DNA of 33,459 nucleotides from Sivonenia sp049582005 (GCA_049582005.1 JBAUTB010000090.1:1-33459), one strand, 5' to 3'; counted from the first letter of the stretch, positions 1-8,894 are shown. Translations and numbers: made by a program. The notes: a model not told the origin generated them from the sequence alone.

Positions 1-280
1 TGACATCGTGATTTGCCCTGATTCCAATAGGTAACGATGTCATTTTCTATTGCCGACTCCCAGGGAAGCTCGTTCACAGTCTCAGTTCTGGCTTTACAGT
101 TCCAATCTCGTTGCGCATCTCGTGGGGTTGGCGAGTCCGTTGACGACTTCATGATTCTCTCAGAGGTTCAACTCCGATAACCTTCCAAGTCGTAATGTCG
201 AGGTTGTTTGGGCACTATGCGTTTCTAGTCTCTGAGTTCCTTCCCCAGCATAGCTTTGTTTAAAAAGTAATGATTAGACA
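1..280. other. left-edge stretch without a convincing gene
   Basis: No convincing gene. A perfect 9-bp inverted repeat, TGACATCGT at 1-9 and ACGATGTCA at 34-42, is followed on the plus strand by TTTTCTATT. The 24-nt loop makes it a poor intrinsic terminator. A minus-strand frame is open from an ATG at 152 to the left edge (about 50 codons, starting MKSSTDSPTP). It has no domain I recognise, and a run of that length is not unusual by chance, so I do not call it a gene. The repeat may continue a structure that lies outside the window. Confidence 0.3.
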
Positions 281-526
281 CTAAGGGATCTGTACCCGCT
301 GGCTCATTAATCCAAATAAGGCCATAAACCCAACCAGGACCCCTATCACTGCAATCGGAAAAGCGTCTGTGGTCTTTAGATGGATCATCAAAAATGGAAG
401 GGGGAATATCAAAACGAACAGCAATCCATACAACGTATACCGAACCAAAGGGGAAATCCGAAACAATAGGGTCTCCGGTTCTTTGCCCTGACTATGGATC
501 CCGCTTTCCTGAAGGTTCTGTTTCAT
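281..526 (-). CDS. small two-TM membrane protein, unrecognised
   Basis: Unrecognised 81-aa protein. A polar N-terminus of about 24 residues is followed by RISPLVRYTLYG and two hydrophobic segments at about residues 29-47 and 57-74, so it is probably an inner-membrane protein with two helices. The ATG at 526 has a weak AAGTAGG Shine-Dalgarno-like sequence just upstream. It lies on the same strand as the sulfite reductase gene and 97 bp beyond its end, so the two could be co-transcribed. I assign no function. The hydrophobic pattern and protein-like composition support a real gene, but homologues should decide. Confidence 0.6.
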   Translation of the reverse strand: MKQNLQESGIHSQGKEPETLLFRISPLVRYTLYGLLFVLIFPLPFLMIHLKTTDAFPIAVIGVLVGFMALFGLMSQRVQIP

Positions 527-623
527 AACCTACTTTTTGTATTCCTTCGCTAAGGGACTAAGTCCTATCCGCAGGGAGAAAGCGGAAATCCCCCAGTCCG
601 CTAATCTATGCACTGAGTTCCCA

Positions 624-2330
624 TTAAATTAAGTTTGCTATCTGCAGTTCAGGTAGTAACTGGCGATGGCAGAAATCCCCAAAATTTTCTTGAGGTTGTC
701 TGGCTTGTTTGAAGTAACGCAGAACGGGCATGAGAACCTCCATGAGGTCATCTGCCTGGACCCGTTCTCGATAGAGTTGGTTCAGCCTCGTACCATGCAG
801 GTCTCCTGCCAGATAGATGTCATAGGCATTCAACCCACTACCCACAAAACCGATATCACCCATATAAGGGCGCGCACAACCATTGGGGCAACCTGTCATG
901 CGGATGGCAATCTTTTCTCCCTCCAAGCCCAGTTCTGCCAATCCCTTTTCCACCAAATCAATCAAGCCCGGTAAAAACCGTTCAGATTCTGTCAGGGCTA
1001 GGCCGCAAGTGGGTAGCGCCGGACAGGCCATGGCATAACGGCGGGCTGGAGAAATAGCTTCTACCGCCAAGACTCCATGTTCTAGCAACAAAGCATCGAT
1101 AGCGGCCTTATCCTCTGGCTTGATACCCAAAAGCAGAATGTTGTGATTTGGCGTCAGGCGCAGGTTATACCCATAGGTCTGAACTATGGTGCGCAGGGCT
1201 GTTCTTAATCTGAGGGTTCCCTGGTCATGCACGCGACCATTTTCTACGGAAATCCCTAGGAACCACTGCCCGTCTCCCTGTTCATGCCAGCCGAGATAAT
1301 CCTTAAACTGCCAAGCGGGGAGTTCCCGCCAAGAACCGAGCTTTTTACCGGCATAGGCCTCGACTTGCTGCCGGAACCAATCGATTCCTCGATCGTGAAT
1401 GAGATACTTCATCCGTGCATGCTTGCGATTGTGGCGGTCTCCATAGTCTCGCTGAACCATGACTACAGCTTTGGTGAAATCTACAACCTCATCTACGTTG
1501 CAGAAGCCGAGATGATCAGCTTTGCGGGGGAACGTTTCCGGTGCTCCATGAGAGCGACCTAATCCACCACCGACCGTGAGGTTGAATCCAATATGCTGGC
1601 CTTTTTCATCAAAAATCAGGACCAAGCCTAGATCCTGGGTGTAAATATCAACGGAATTGTCTGTAGGAACAGTGACGGTAACCTTGAACTTACGAGGCAT
1701 ATAGGTTTTGCCATAGAGGGGCTCATCCTCTGGCTCTTCACTGGTGTAAACTTTTTGGCTACTTTCTTCATCTTCTAAAGACCAAACTTCCACGTACGCT
1801 TTAGTTTTTGGCAAAAGTTCATCACTAATAGATTGAGCATAGGCTTGGGCCAATTGGTAGGATTTGTGGGTAAAAGGAGCGGCTGGTCCCATAACATTGC
1901 GGCTAATATCCCCACAAGCTCCAAGCGTTGTGGCCAAGTGCGTCTTCACAGCTTGGATGACCGTTGGAAGGTCATGCTTGGCTACCCCATGAAGCTGAAA
2001 GCCCTGACGAGACGTTATGCGCATCGTACCAACCCCTACCTCATCAGCCAACCTATCCAGCGCTAGGTAGAGTGCCGCCGAACAATCTCCCGCAGGATTT
2101 TTTGTACGCACCATAAAGGAATAATTGGGTTCTAAGCCCTGCTGCTTGCGTTGTTTGCGCTCATCACGGTTATCTTGTTGGTAGATGCCGTGAAACTTAA
2201 GGACCACCTGATCGCCTTTATCAAAAGAAGGTGTATCTTGCTTAAGTTCCTCAACGATACTTCCCCTCAGATACTGGCTTTTCTCTTTAGTGATTTCGGC
2301 TTTGGATTGCTTGGAAGGCAGACTGACCAT
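624..2330 (-). CDS. sir: assimilatory sulfite reductase (siroheme, ferredoxin-type likely)
   Basis: Reduces sulfite to sulfide with six electrons in sulfate assimilation, in the cytoplasm. The 568-aa protein has the nitrite/sulfite reductase half-domain repeat. The siroheme-[4Fe-4S] cluster cysteines are C436 and C442 (CPALPTC) and C481 and C485 (GCPNGC), and the GACGDISRNV motif sits at about 137-146. This favours sulfite over nitrite reductase, as does the GCPNGCARPYMGDIGFVG stretch. Electron donation by ferredoxin is inferred from the cyanobacterial setting, since no flavoprotein subunit gene is nearby. The length matches E. coli CysI (about 570 aa) and is shorter than the approximately 635 aa I recall for other cyanobacterial enzymes. 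The ATG at 2330 lacks a strong ribosome site. It is divergent from the Hpt gene. Confidence 0.93.
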   Translation of the reverse strand: MVSLPSKQSKAEITKEKSQYLRGSIVEELKQDTPSFDKGDQVVLKFHGIYQQDNRDERKQRKQQGLEPNYSFMVRTKNPAGDCSAALYLALDRLADEVGVGTMRITSRQGFQLHGVAKHDLPTVIQAVKTHLATTLGACGDISRNVMGPAAPFTHKSYQLAQAYAQSISDELLPKTKAYVEVWSLEDEESSQKVYTSEEPEDEPLYGKTYMPRKFKVTVTVPTDNSVDIYTQDLGLVLIFDEKGQHIGFNLTVGGGLGRSHGAPETFPRKADHLGFCNVDEVVDFTKAVVMVQRDYGDRHNRKHARMKYLIHDRGIDWFRQQVEAYAGKKLGSWRELPAWQFKDYLGWHEQGDGQWFLGISVENGRVHDQGTLRLRTALRTIVQTYGYNLRLTPNHNILLLGIKPEDKAAIDALLLEHGVLAVEAISPARRYAMACPALPTCGLALTESERFLPGLIDLVEKGLAELGLEGEKIAIRMTGCPNGCARPYMGDIGFVGSGLNAYDIYLAGDLHGTRLNQLYRERVQADDLMEVLMPVLRYFKQARQPQENFGDFCHRQLLPELQIANLI

Positions 2331-2505
2331 GGCGTTCTTTTACTGGAATTTATAAGCTTTACGGTCATGGTACCGTCAATCCCCAGTTTGTGGAGCGAGA
2401 ATTAGTAGTTTCTTAAACAGCCCTCTTAAAGAGCCAGAACAAAAAATCCCTATGGACTAGGTACATTATTCAGAATAAGCTAGACCTCGACTAGAATTAG
2501 CCTAC

Positions 2506-2913
2506 ATGTCTTCCTCAGAGAACCACGGACAAAAATCTTCTGAAACATCAGCCTCAGATTCTCAGATTCTTGATGCTCGCATCATGGCAAGTCTTAGAGA
2601 ATTACAAGCAGACGATGAGCCAAATTTTTTAATTGATATTATCGACACATTTTTGGAGGATGGTCCCAAGAGGCTAGAGGCTATCCAGAACGCAATTAGC
2701 CTTGGAGATTCTGAACAGCTACACCGCTTAGCCCATAGTTTTAAGGGGGCTAGTTCTAGCTTGGGAGCCTTATCGTTTTCCAAGGTGTGTGGTGCAATCG
2801 AAGAGGTAGGACGTTCTGGATCCATTGCGGAGGCCGAGCCTTTATTTTCTATTTTGCTCCAAGACTATGAAAAAGTTCGCGTAGCGCTTGTGCAAGAACG
2901 GGATAACTCCTAG
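2506..2913 (+). CDS. Hpt-domain histidine phosphotransfer protein
   Basis: Stand-alone 135-aa Hpt protein that would relay a phosphoryl group between a hybrid histidine kinase and a response regulator. The Hpt signature LAHSFKGASSSLG places the phospho-accepting histidine at H77, with the conserved KG after it. The preceding stretch, DEPNFLIDIIDTFLEDGPKR (about 37-56), is the typical first helix of the four-helix bundle. The N-terminal 20 residues are Ser-rich and probably disordered. No kinase or receiver gene is nearby, so its partners are encoded elsewhere. It is divergent from sir across a 175-bp intergenic region that must carry both promoters. Family assignment is firm; the pathway is unknown. 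Confidence 0.9.
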   Translation: MSSSENHGQKSSETSASDSQILDARIMASLRELQADDEPNFLIDIIDTFLEDGPKRLEAIQNAISLGDSEQLHRLAHSFKGASSSLGALSFSKVCGAIEEVGRSGSIAEAEPLFSILLQDYEKVRVALVQERDNS

Positions 2914-3010
2914 CAATTTGTGCGTACAATGTCTTCTGCTAGAGCAGTTCTTCGGTGGTGAAGCTTCGTAACATAATCTTTCACTTAGCTCCGCTTCTAA
3001 TCCCGATGGG

Positions 3011-3072
3011 GTAAGCTTTTATGCTTAAGAACCCTACCAACGCTCTGGTAGATTGCTTACTTAAAGTAAGCA
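3011..3072. promoter_or_regulatory. dyad operator candidate upstream of acsF
   Basis: Positions 3054-3072 form a perfect 19-bp dyad, TGCTTACTTAAAGTAAGCA (9-bp arms around a central A). Two more half-sites of the same kind lie upstream: GTAAGC at 3011-3016 and GCTTAA at 3023-3028. The dyad is 35 bp upstream of the preferred acsF ATG (3108), where a transcription factor could control chlorophyll cyclase expression. The binding protein is unknown. If the longer acsF frame from 3021 were translated, the dyad would lie inside coding sequence, which would weaken this reading. Confidence 0.45.
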
Positions 3073-3107
3073 TGGTAAAGCCGCCCATTAAGCTAGAAGG
3101 TACGACG

Positions 3108-4142
3108 ATGGTAAGTTCCGCTTCTGAAGTCCGCCCTGGGATGAAAGGGGAAATCAAGGACACGCTCCTAACGCCGAGATTCTATACCACTGATTTTCAA
3201 GAGATGGAATCGCTCGATATCAACGAGCAGGAACCAGAATTTAGAGCCGTTTTGCAAGAGTTTATCGCAGACTATAACCGCAACCATTTTGTGCGCGATA
3301 ACCAATTTGAAAAGAGCTTTGAGCGCATTCGTGGAGAAGAACGGACCCTTTTTCTGGAGTTTTTAGAACGCTCTTGTACTGCAGAATTTTCTGGGTTTCT
3401 TCTTTATAAAGAAGTCGCCCGCCGCATCCGCGAAAGAAATCCTCTTTTGGCCGAATGTTTCAAGTTGATGAGTCGGGATGAAGCCCGTCATGCAGGTTTT
3501 CTCAATAAAGCAATGGCCGATTCTGGGATCTCTTTGGATCTATCTTTTCTAACGAAGGCAAAGAAATATACATTTTTCAAACCAAAATTTATCTTTTACG
3601 CTACCTACTTGTCAGAAAAGATTGGCTACTGGCGTTACATCCTCATTTTCCGCCAGCTCCAAAGTGACCCCAAATTTCGTATCCATCCCCTCTTTAACTA
3701 CTTTGAAAACTGGTGTCAGGATGAAAGCCGTCATGGAGATTTTATGGGCCTGGTGCTCAATTCCCAGTCTCGTTGGCTGAATGGAACGATCAATCGCTTG
3801 TGGATTCGCTTTTTCTTGCTCTCTGTCTTTGTGACGATGTATCTCAATGACCAGAAACGCAGTGGTTTTTACAAAATGTTGGGTCTAGATGCAAAAGACT
3901 ATGACCTACGCGTTATCGAAAAAACCAATCGAGATGCCTCTAAGGTTTTTCCGATCCTACTGGATGTAGCTCATCCTGAGTTTGTTCGGCTCCTGGACGT
4001 GTGTGTAGAGAACAACAAAAAGTTGGAAAGGAAGCAAAACTTGCTTGGTAAGTTGCCGCTTTACCTGTCAAATGGCTTAAACTTCCTCCGGTTGTATCTG
4101 ATTCCGGCTAAAGAGTCCCTACCAAAAGGAACTGTCTGCTAA
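3108..4142 (+). CDS. acsF: Mg-protoporphyrin IX monomethyl ester oxidative cyclase
   Basis: Aerobic diiron cyclase that forms ring E of chlorophyll, converting Mg-protoporphyrin IX monomethyl ester to divinyl protochlorophyllide with O2 at the membrane. Numbered from ATG 3108 (344 aa), the two diiron motifs are E93 with D124-E-A-R-H128 and E200 with D205-E-S-R-H209. The N-terminal LTPRFYTTDF block is typical of AcsF/ChlE/Ycf59. The frame is open from an ATG at 3021, but I prefer 3108: it has AGAAGG at 3095-3100 with 7-bp spacing, and the protein then begins at the same point as known homologues. A lipoprotein gene follows 11 bp downstream and is probably co-transcribed. Confidence 0.95.
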   Translation: MVSSASEVRPGMKGEIKDTLLTPRFYTTDFQEMESLDINEQEPEFRAVLQEFIADYNRNHFVRDNQFEKSFERIRGEERTLFLEFLERSCTAEFSGFLLYKEVARRIRERNPLLAECFKLMSRDEARHAGFLNKAMADSGISLDLSFLTKAKKYTFFKPKFIFYATYLSEKIGYWRYILIFRQLQSDPKFRIHPLFNYFENWCQDESRHGDFMGLVLNSQSRWLNGTINRLWIRFFLLSVFVTMYLNDQKRSGFYKMLGLDAKDYDLRVIEKTNRDASKVFPILLDVAHPEFVRLLDVCVENNKKLERKQNLLGKLPLYLSNGLNFLRLYLIPAKESLPKGTVC

Positions 4143-4153
4143 CTAGTTCTTCA

Positions 4154-4618
4154 ATGATGCGTGTTTTTTCTTATGGGGTCATCCTCTCAGTTTGTATCCT
4201 GGGAGGATGTTCTTTGGCTTTGAAACCTTCTACGGAAGTCAAAGAAATTCAAGCTTCTCTAGAAGACCAAGCGGTTCCTTCTGATAAAGCACAGAGGATT
4301 GCCCGTTCCTTTGAAACCATTCAACAAATTGGCACTCGTAATAAATTGTGTTTTGATTACACCCTTGGTTTTTCTAATCTTGAATTTTGTCCTTTACCTG
4401 GGAGTGTATCCAAAAAGATAGTCCCTAATTTTGACCCTATCTTGATAGAAGATTTAGAGAAATTGGGCGTTTCCGATGTCGGGAGAGCCCAACTTACGCA
4501 AGAGGTTGAAGTTATCGCTAAGGAGGCGAAAGCATTGAAAAACTTCTGCTTTGCAGGTCACTTCTTCAAGCCTGAAGCGCTAAAGACCTGCACTGATTAC
4601 ATAGTGGATTTTGATTAG
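4154..4618 (+). CDS. small putative lipoprotein, unrecognised
   Basis: Unrecognised 154-aa protein. It starts MMRVFSYGVILSVCILGGCS: a short charged start, a hydrophobic core and a lipobox LGGC. Cleavage and lipidation at C19 would anchor it in a membrane on the periplasmic side. The mature part is helical, with cysteines in KLCFDYT, LEFCPLP, NFCFAGH and LKTCTDY that could form disulfides. It begins 11 bp after acsF on the same strand, so it probably shares that transcript. A link to chlorophyll synthesis is only a guess from position. Either of the two adjacent ATGs (4154 or 4157) could be used. Confidence 0.75.
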   Translation: MMRVFSYGVILSVCILGGCSLALKPSTEVKEIQASLEDQAVPSDKAQRIARSFETIQQIGTRNKLCFDYTLGFSNLEFCPLPGSVSKKIVPNFDPILIEDLEKLGVSDVGRAQLTQEVEVIAKEAKALKNFCFAGHFFKPEALKTCTDYIVDFD

Positions 4619-4651
4619 ATTATTACGCTCTCTCTTAATCTCTTAAGATGG

Positions 4652-7600
4652 CTACCCAGCGGTAGGAGCAACTGCCTGAGTATGGGCACTGAACCCTGAT
4701 TGATTCAGGAGCGCGACGGTTGCCTCTGCATTCTTTACGCGGAATTGAGGTCCAAAGCGGACGAAGCGATGTTCTTCCCCATACCCAATTCGTGCAATTA
4801 CAGGGACCAACCCAAGTTCTTCTTTCTTCTCCGGAGCTTGACTGCCAAGAAGTTCCCGCAAACGATGCTGAACTTGGATTTCTCTGGCTTGGTCTGAGGA
4901 CAATTCTACCAAAATCATCCGGACGTGCTCAATCGGTTCAGCATCATTAAGAATTAACTGCAGTTGATCATCTTTACGGTCTACCTTCGCCCAAACCATT
5001 AGACGGGCATCTAGCTGGAAAACTTCACTCAAGCGTTCATAGGCTTTCGGAAAAAGTACTGCACTAGCACTTCCCGTCAGATCTTCTAACTGGAGAATGG
5101 CCATCCGGTCACCCTTTTTTGTGGTGACTACTTTCATTTCTGTCACCAAGACAATGGCACTAACAGATGCTTCCTCCCGATAATCAGACAGATCGATCAA
5201 GTTAATTGGAGCCAGAATTCTAGCTAATTGCCTGATTGATTTGAGGGGATGGTCAGAAACGTAAAAACCAAGCAGTTCCTTTTCCATCTTGAGCTTATCT
5301 TGGGGGGGTAAATCTTCTACAAGCGGCCCCTTGGGAGCACTATCAAAGACTTGTTCTGGCGTACTGGTTCCAGAGAGCAAACTATCAAAAAGATTAACTT
5401 GTCCAGAAGCCCGGTCCCTTGCCCGCCGAATAGACCACTCTAAAGTAAGCTCTAGGTCACAAAGCATTTGATTACGATTGGGATGAAGTGTATCTAGAGC
5501 TCCACAACGAATTAATGCTTCCAAGGCTCGCTTATTTACGACCCGACTATCAATACGGTCACACAGATCAGCAAGAGAGGCAAACGGACCATCTTGGTCA
5601 CGTACTTTAAGCAAACTTGCTACGGCGGCGTCTCCCGCATTTTTGACAGCGGCCAAACCAAATAAGATAGTTTTCCCTTCAGGCGTAAAATCAGGACCAG
5701 AACGATTAATATCTGGAGGCAGTACATAAATCCCCATCCCTTGGCATGCCGCCAAATAGCGTTGGACTTTATCCTGATCTCCCCGAACAGAAGAAAGGAG
5801 GGCCGCTAAATACTCTACGGGGTAATGAGCTTTAAGATAGGCTGTTTGATAAGTAATCAGTCCATAAGCGGCAGAATGGGCTTTGTTAAAACAGTATTCG
5901 GCGAACATAACCATCTGTTCAAACAGATTAGTTGCCGTTTTTGCATGAACGCCATTACGGGTAGCTCCATCGACAAATTGCTCCCGATGTTTTTCCATTT
6001 CAGAAGATTTCTTCTTCCCCATTGCACGACGCAATAAGTCTGCTTGGCCCAGGGAATAGCCTCCCAAATCTTGAGCAATTTTCATGATTTGCTCCTGATA
6101 GAGAATGGTCCCATAGGTGTCTTTTAAAATAGGCTCCAAACTAGGGTCATCATATTGAATTTGCTGACGACCGTGTTTGCGGTTAATAAAGTCAGGAATC
6201 ATCCCGGCATCCAAAGGGCCAGGGCGATACAGTGCCAAAATAGCAGAAATATCTTCAATATTGGAAGGACGCAAATCTTTTACAATCTGCTTCATTCCTG
6301 ATGATTCTAACTGGAATATACCTTCCAAATCTCCCTTCGCCAAAAGCGCATAGGTCTTTTCATCATCCAAGGCTAAACTATCTAAATCAATGACTTCTTT
6401 GTTCTTAGCTTCGATAATTTCCAAAGCCCTTTGAATCATAGTCAGGTTTCGCAATCCCAAGAAGTCCATCTTCAACAGACCCAAGTCTGCAATGTCTTCC
6501 ATATAGTATTGGGTGATGACTTGACCTTCATTATTTTTCTGTAAAGGCACAATCTCATCAAGAGGTTCACGGGAAATAACCACCCCTGCAGCATGTACGC
6601 CAAAAGTCTTGTTCGTATTTTCTAAGCGTTGAGCTAAATCCACCCATTTTTTAACTTTTGGGTCTTTATCATAGGCTTCTTTGAATTCTGGAGCAGGAGT
6701 ATCCTCAGCAACCATTTTCTTAAGACTGGCAGGCTTCCCTCGAAAGACAGGTATCATCTTAGCCATGCGATCAGACTCGCTATAGGGAATTTCCATGACC
6801 CGCGCGACGTCTTTCAGGACTGCTTTAGAAGCCAATCGGTTAAAAGTGATGATCTGAGCGACGTGATCTTCTCCATAACGCTTGGTCACGTATTCAATGA
6901 TTTCACCACGCCGTTCAATACAGAAATCCGTATCAATATCTGGCATGGACTTGCGTTCAGGATTCAGGAATCGCTCAAACAACAAGTTGTAGCGTACTGG
7001 GTCCATATTGGTAATGCGCAAGGCGTAGGCGACCAGAGAACCCGCAGCAGAACCTCTCCCTGGTCCGACCGGAATTCCATGATCTCTGGCATATTTGATG
7101 TAATCCCAAACCACTAGAAAATAGGTAGAAAATCCCATTTTTTGCATCATCTTCAGTTCGTATTTGAGCCGTTCTTCATAAGGCTCTTTTTCTTCTGGGC
7201 CTACAATTTTTATTTCTTTAAATCGTTCTCTCAATCCTTCCCAAGTTAATTCTTCCAGATAGGTTTCTGCAGTATGGCCTTGCGGGATTGGGAAGTCAGG
7301 CATCCGCATCCCACCGAGAAGTTCTTGGTCATACTTTTCTACTTTTTCGGCAATTTCTAAAGTGTTTTCAAGGGCTTCTTCTACAATTCCTAGAGGCAAA
7401 TGATCCCGGAACATCTCCGTCATTTCTTTACGAGACTTTAGAAATTCCGTGCCTGTATAGCGCAGTCGATTCTCTTCTTCGATAGACTTGCCACTTTGAA
7501 TACAGAGTAAGGCATCATGGGCATCCACATCATCCATGCAGGTGAAGTGGGAATCATTGGTGACAACTAACTTAATTTTATGTTTGCGGGCAATACGAAC

Positions 7601-8158
7601 AATTTCCGGATTAACGGCTCGGTCTTCTCGATTACCATGGTCCTGGATTTCTAAGTAAAAATCATCCCCAAAGACTCTTCTATACCAAACAGCTACTTCA
7701 TAGGCTTTATCAACTTTTCCTTGGAGAATCGCTTGGGGAATTTCCCCGCCTAAACAAGCAGAAGTAACGATTAGCCCTTCATGATATTGCTCTAATAATT
7801 CTTTGTTAATCCGAGGTTTATAATAAAACCCTTCTAGATGAGAAATCGTGACTAATTTGACGAGGTTTTTATATCCTTGGTAATTTTTGGCTAACAGAAT
7901 TTGGTGATAACGGGGAAGACGGGCTTTCTTATCCCGCACATCTCCATTGATAACGTAGGCTTCTACCCCAACAATCGGCTTCATGCCAATGTTCCGACAG
8001 CGCTTGATCAGCTCGATTGCTCCATACATTACCCCATGGTCTGTAAGAGCAATAGCGGGCATGTCCAATTTTTTGGCTTGTTCTATCAGATCGGGCATCT
8101 GAGAAGCCCCATCCAATAGGGAATATTCGCTGTGGGTATGCAGGCTGACGTAACCCAT
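4652..8158 (-). CDS. dnaE: DNA polymerase III alpha subunit, intein-free
   Basis: Replicative polymerase catalytic subunit, 1168 aa (E. coli 1160). The N-terminal PHP domain shows LHTHSEYSLLDGA (6-18) and ALTDHGVMYG (37-46). The C-family polymerase core has GPGRGSAAGS (365-374) and the catalytic aspartates in PDIDTDF (D407, D409, D411). HhH, OB-fold and tau-binding regions follow. The sequence reads straight through FAEY755-C756FNKAHSAAYG, the insertion point of the split DnaE intein found in many cyanobacteria, so here the gene is neither split nor intein-bearing. The start matches family N-termini, although no Shine-Dalgarno is seen. Two inverted repeats lie between it and ndhJ upstream. 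Confidence 0.97.
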   Translation of the reverse strand: MGYVSLHTHSEYSLLDGASQMPDLIEQAKKLDMPAIALTDHGVMYGAIELIKRCRNIGMKPIVGVEAYVINGDVRDKKARLPRYHQILLAKNYQGYKNLVKLVTISHLEGFYYKPRINKELLEQYHEGLIVTSACLGGEIPQAILQGKVDKAYEVAVWYRRVFGDDFYLEIQDHGNREDRAVNPEIVRIARKHKIKLVVTNDSHFTCMDDVDAHDALLCIQSGKSIEEENRLRYTGTEFLKSRKEMTEMFRDHLPLGIVEEALENTLEIAEKVEKYDQELLGGMRMPDFPIPQGHTAETYLEELTWEGLRERFKEIKIVGPEEKEPYEERLKYELKMMQKMGFSTYFLVVWDYIKYARDHGIPVGPGRGSAAGSLVAYALRITNMDPVRYNLLFERFLNPERKSMPDIDTDFCIERRGEIIEYVTKRYGEDHVAQIITFNRLASKAVLKDVARVMEIPYSESDRMAKMIPVFRGKPASLKKMVAEDTPAPEFKEAYDKDPKVKKWVDLAQRLENTNKTFGVHAAGVVISREPLDEIVPLQKNNEGQVITQYYMEDIADLGLLKMDFLGLRNLTMIQRALEIIEAKNKEVIDLDSLALDDEKTYALLAKGDLEGIFQLESSGMKQIVKDLRPSNIEDISAILALYRPGPLDAGMIPDFINRKHGRQQIQYDDPSLEPILKDTYGTILYQEQIMKIAQDLGGYSLGQADLLRRAMGKKKSSEMEKHREQFVDGATRNGVHAKTATNLFEQMVMFAEYCFNKAHSAAYGLITYQTAYLKAHYPVEYLAALLSSVRGDQDKVQRYLAACQGMGIYVLPPDINRSGPDFTPEGKTILFGLAAVKNAGDAAVASLLKVRDQDGPFASLADLCDRIDSRVVNKRALEALIRCGALDTLHPNRNQMLCDLELTLEWSIRRARDRASGQVNLFDSLLSGTSTPEQVFDSAPKGPLVEDLPPQDKLKMEKELLGFYVSDHPLKSIRQLARILAPINLIDLSDYREEASVSAIVLVTEMKVVTTKKGDRMAILQLEDLTGSASAVLFPKAYERLSEVFQLDARLMVWAKVDRKDDQLQLILNDAEPIEHVRMILVELSSDQAREIQVQHRLRELLGSQAPEKKEELGLVPVIARIGYGEEHRFVRFGPQFRVKNAEATVALLNQSGFSAHTQAVAPTAG

Positions 8159-8191
8159 ATCTATCTATATCTAGTGTGAATTGGAATGGAT

Positions 8192-8262
8192 TATAACGCG
8201 AGGGCACTGAGAAAAGCAGCGTTATACAGTCCAAAGATACATGAACAAGGACATTTGTTCAT
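8192..8262. promoter_or_regulatory. two adjacent inverted repeats between ndhJ and dnaE
   Basis: Two perfect 8-bp inverted repeats sit side by side. TATAACGC (8192-8199) pairs with GCGTTATA (8219-8226) over a 19-nt loop. ATGAACAA (8241-8248) pairs with TTGTTCAT (8255-8262) over a 6-nt loop. They lie 34-104 bp upstream of the dnaE start and about 95 bp beyond the ndhJ stop on the minus strand. Neither is followed by a clear T tract, so operator or structured leader is more likely than terminator. Function unknown. Confidence 0.35.
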
Positions 8263-8357
8263 ATAAAATTTGAAGAGCTTGTGAAAAATAGGGCTGAATT
8301 TACCCAGAGGTCCTTAAATTCATACGTTTTGCTATTATTACGGCCATAAGAGTTCTC

Positions 8358-8891
8358 TCAGTAGGCGTCCTGCAACTCATAAAAGTCTGGCGTGATGTAA
8401 TCCTTACGCATCGGATAGCCTACCCAATCTTCCGGCATCAGAATGCGAATCAGGTTAGGGTGGCCTTCATAAATCACCCCGTACATATCGAAACTTTCCC
8501 GCTCTTGCCAGTCAGCGGTCCGCCAAATCCAGTAGACCGATGGCACCCGAGGATTATCGCGGGGAAGATAGACCTTGAGACGCACCTGCCGAACGTCTTT
8601 TGGATTCAAATTCATAATGTGGTAGACACTGACCAAGTCATCCCCAGGTCCTACGTCATAGGCACATTGGCAACGTAGATAGAGATAGCCCTGGTTATAG
8701 AGGGTATTGGCCACGGGGAGAAGGTCTGCAGCTTTGACCTTGATAATTTCGACCCCGAGATGGTCTGTTCCTTCAAATTCCACCGCATAGTTTTTAACTA
8801 GTAGCTCTTTTGTTACTGGACCCGCTTCCACGATCGCTGTGGCTTCTGGTGCCGTTTGCTCGGAAGCTTTTGCTTCTGTTTCGTCTACCAC
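8358..8891 (-). CDS. ndhJ: NDH-1 subunit J
   Basis: Peripheral-arm subunit (30-kDa/NuoC-type) of the photosynthetic NDH-1 complex, which takes electrons from ferredoxin to plastoquinone in cyclic and respiratory flow. The 177-aa protein ends with the family signature ERESFDMYGVIYEGHPNL and MPEDWVGYPMRKDY. The first 25 residues are Ala/Glu/Thr-rich and look like a flexible extension. The start is a GTG at 8891, three bases after the ndhK stop, which suggests translational coupling. It is the last gene of ndhC-K-J, the usual cyanobacterial order. Confidence 0.96.
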   Translation of the reverse strand: MVDETEAKASEQTAPEATAIVEAGPVTKELLVKNYAVEFEGTDHLGVEIIKVKAADLLPVANTLYNQGYLYLRCQCAYDVGPGDDLVSVYHIMNLNPKDVRQVRLKVYLPRDNPRVPSVYWIWRTADWQERESFDMYGVIYEGHPNLIRILMPEDWVGYPMRKDYITPDFYELQDAY

Positions 8892-8894
8892 AGG

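Noticed and set aside
4675..4720. Small CCTGA/TCAGG hairpin near the dnaE 3' end
   Set aside because: It lies within dnaE coding sequence and lacks a T tract, so it is not a credible terminator.
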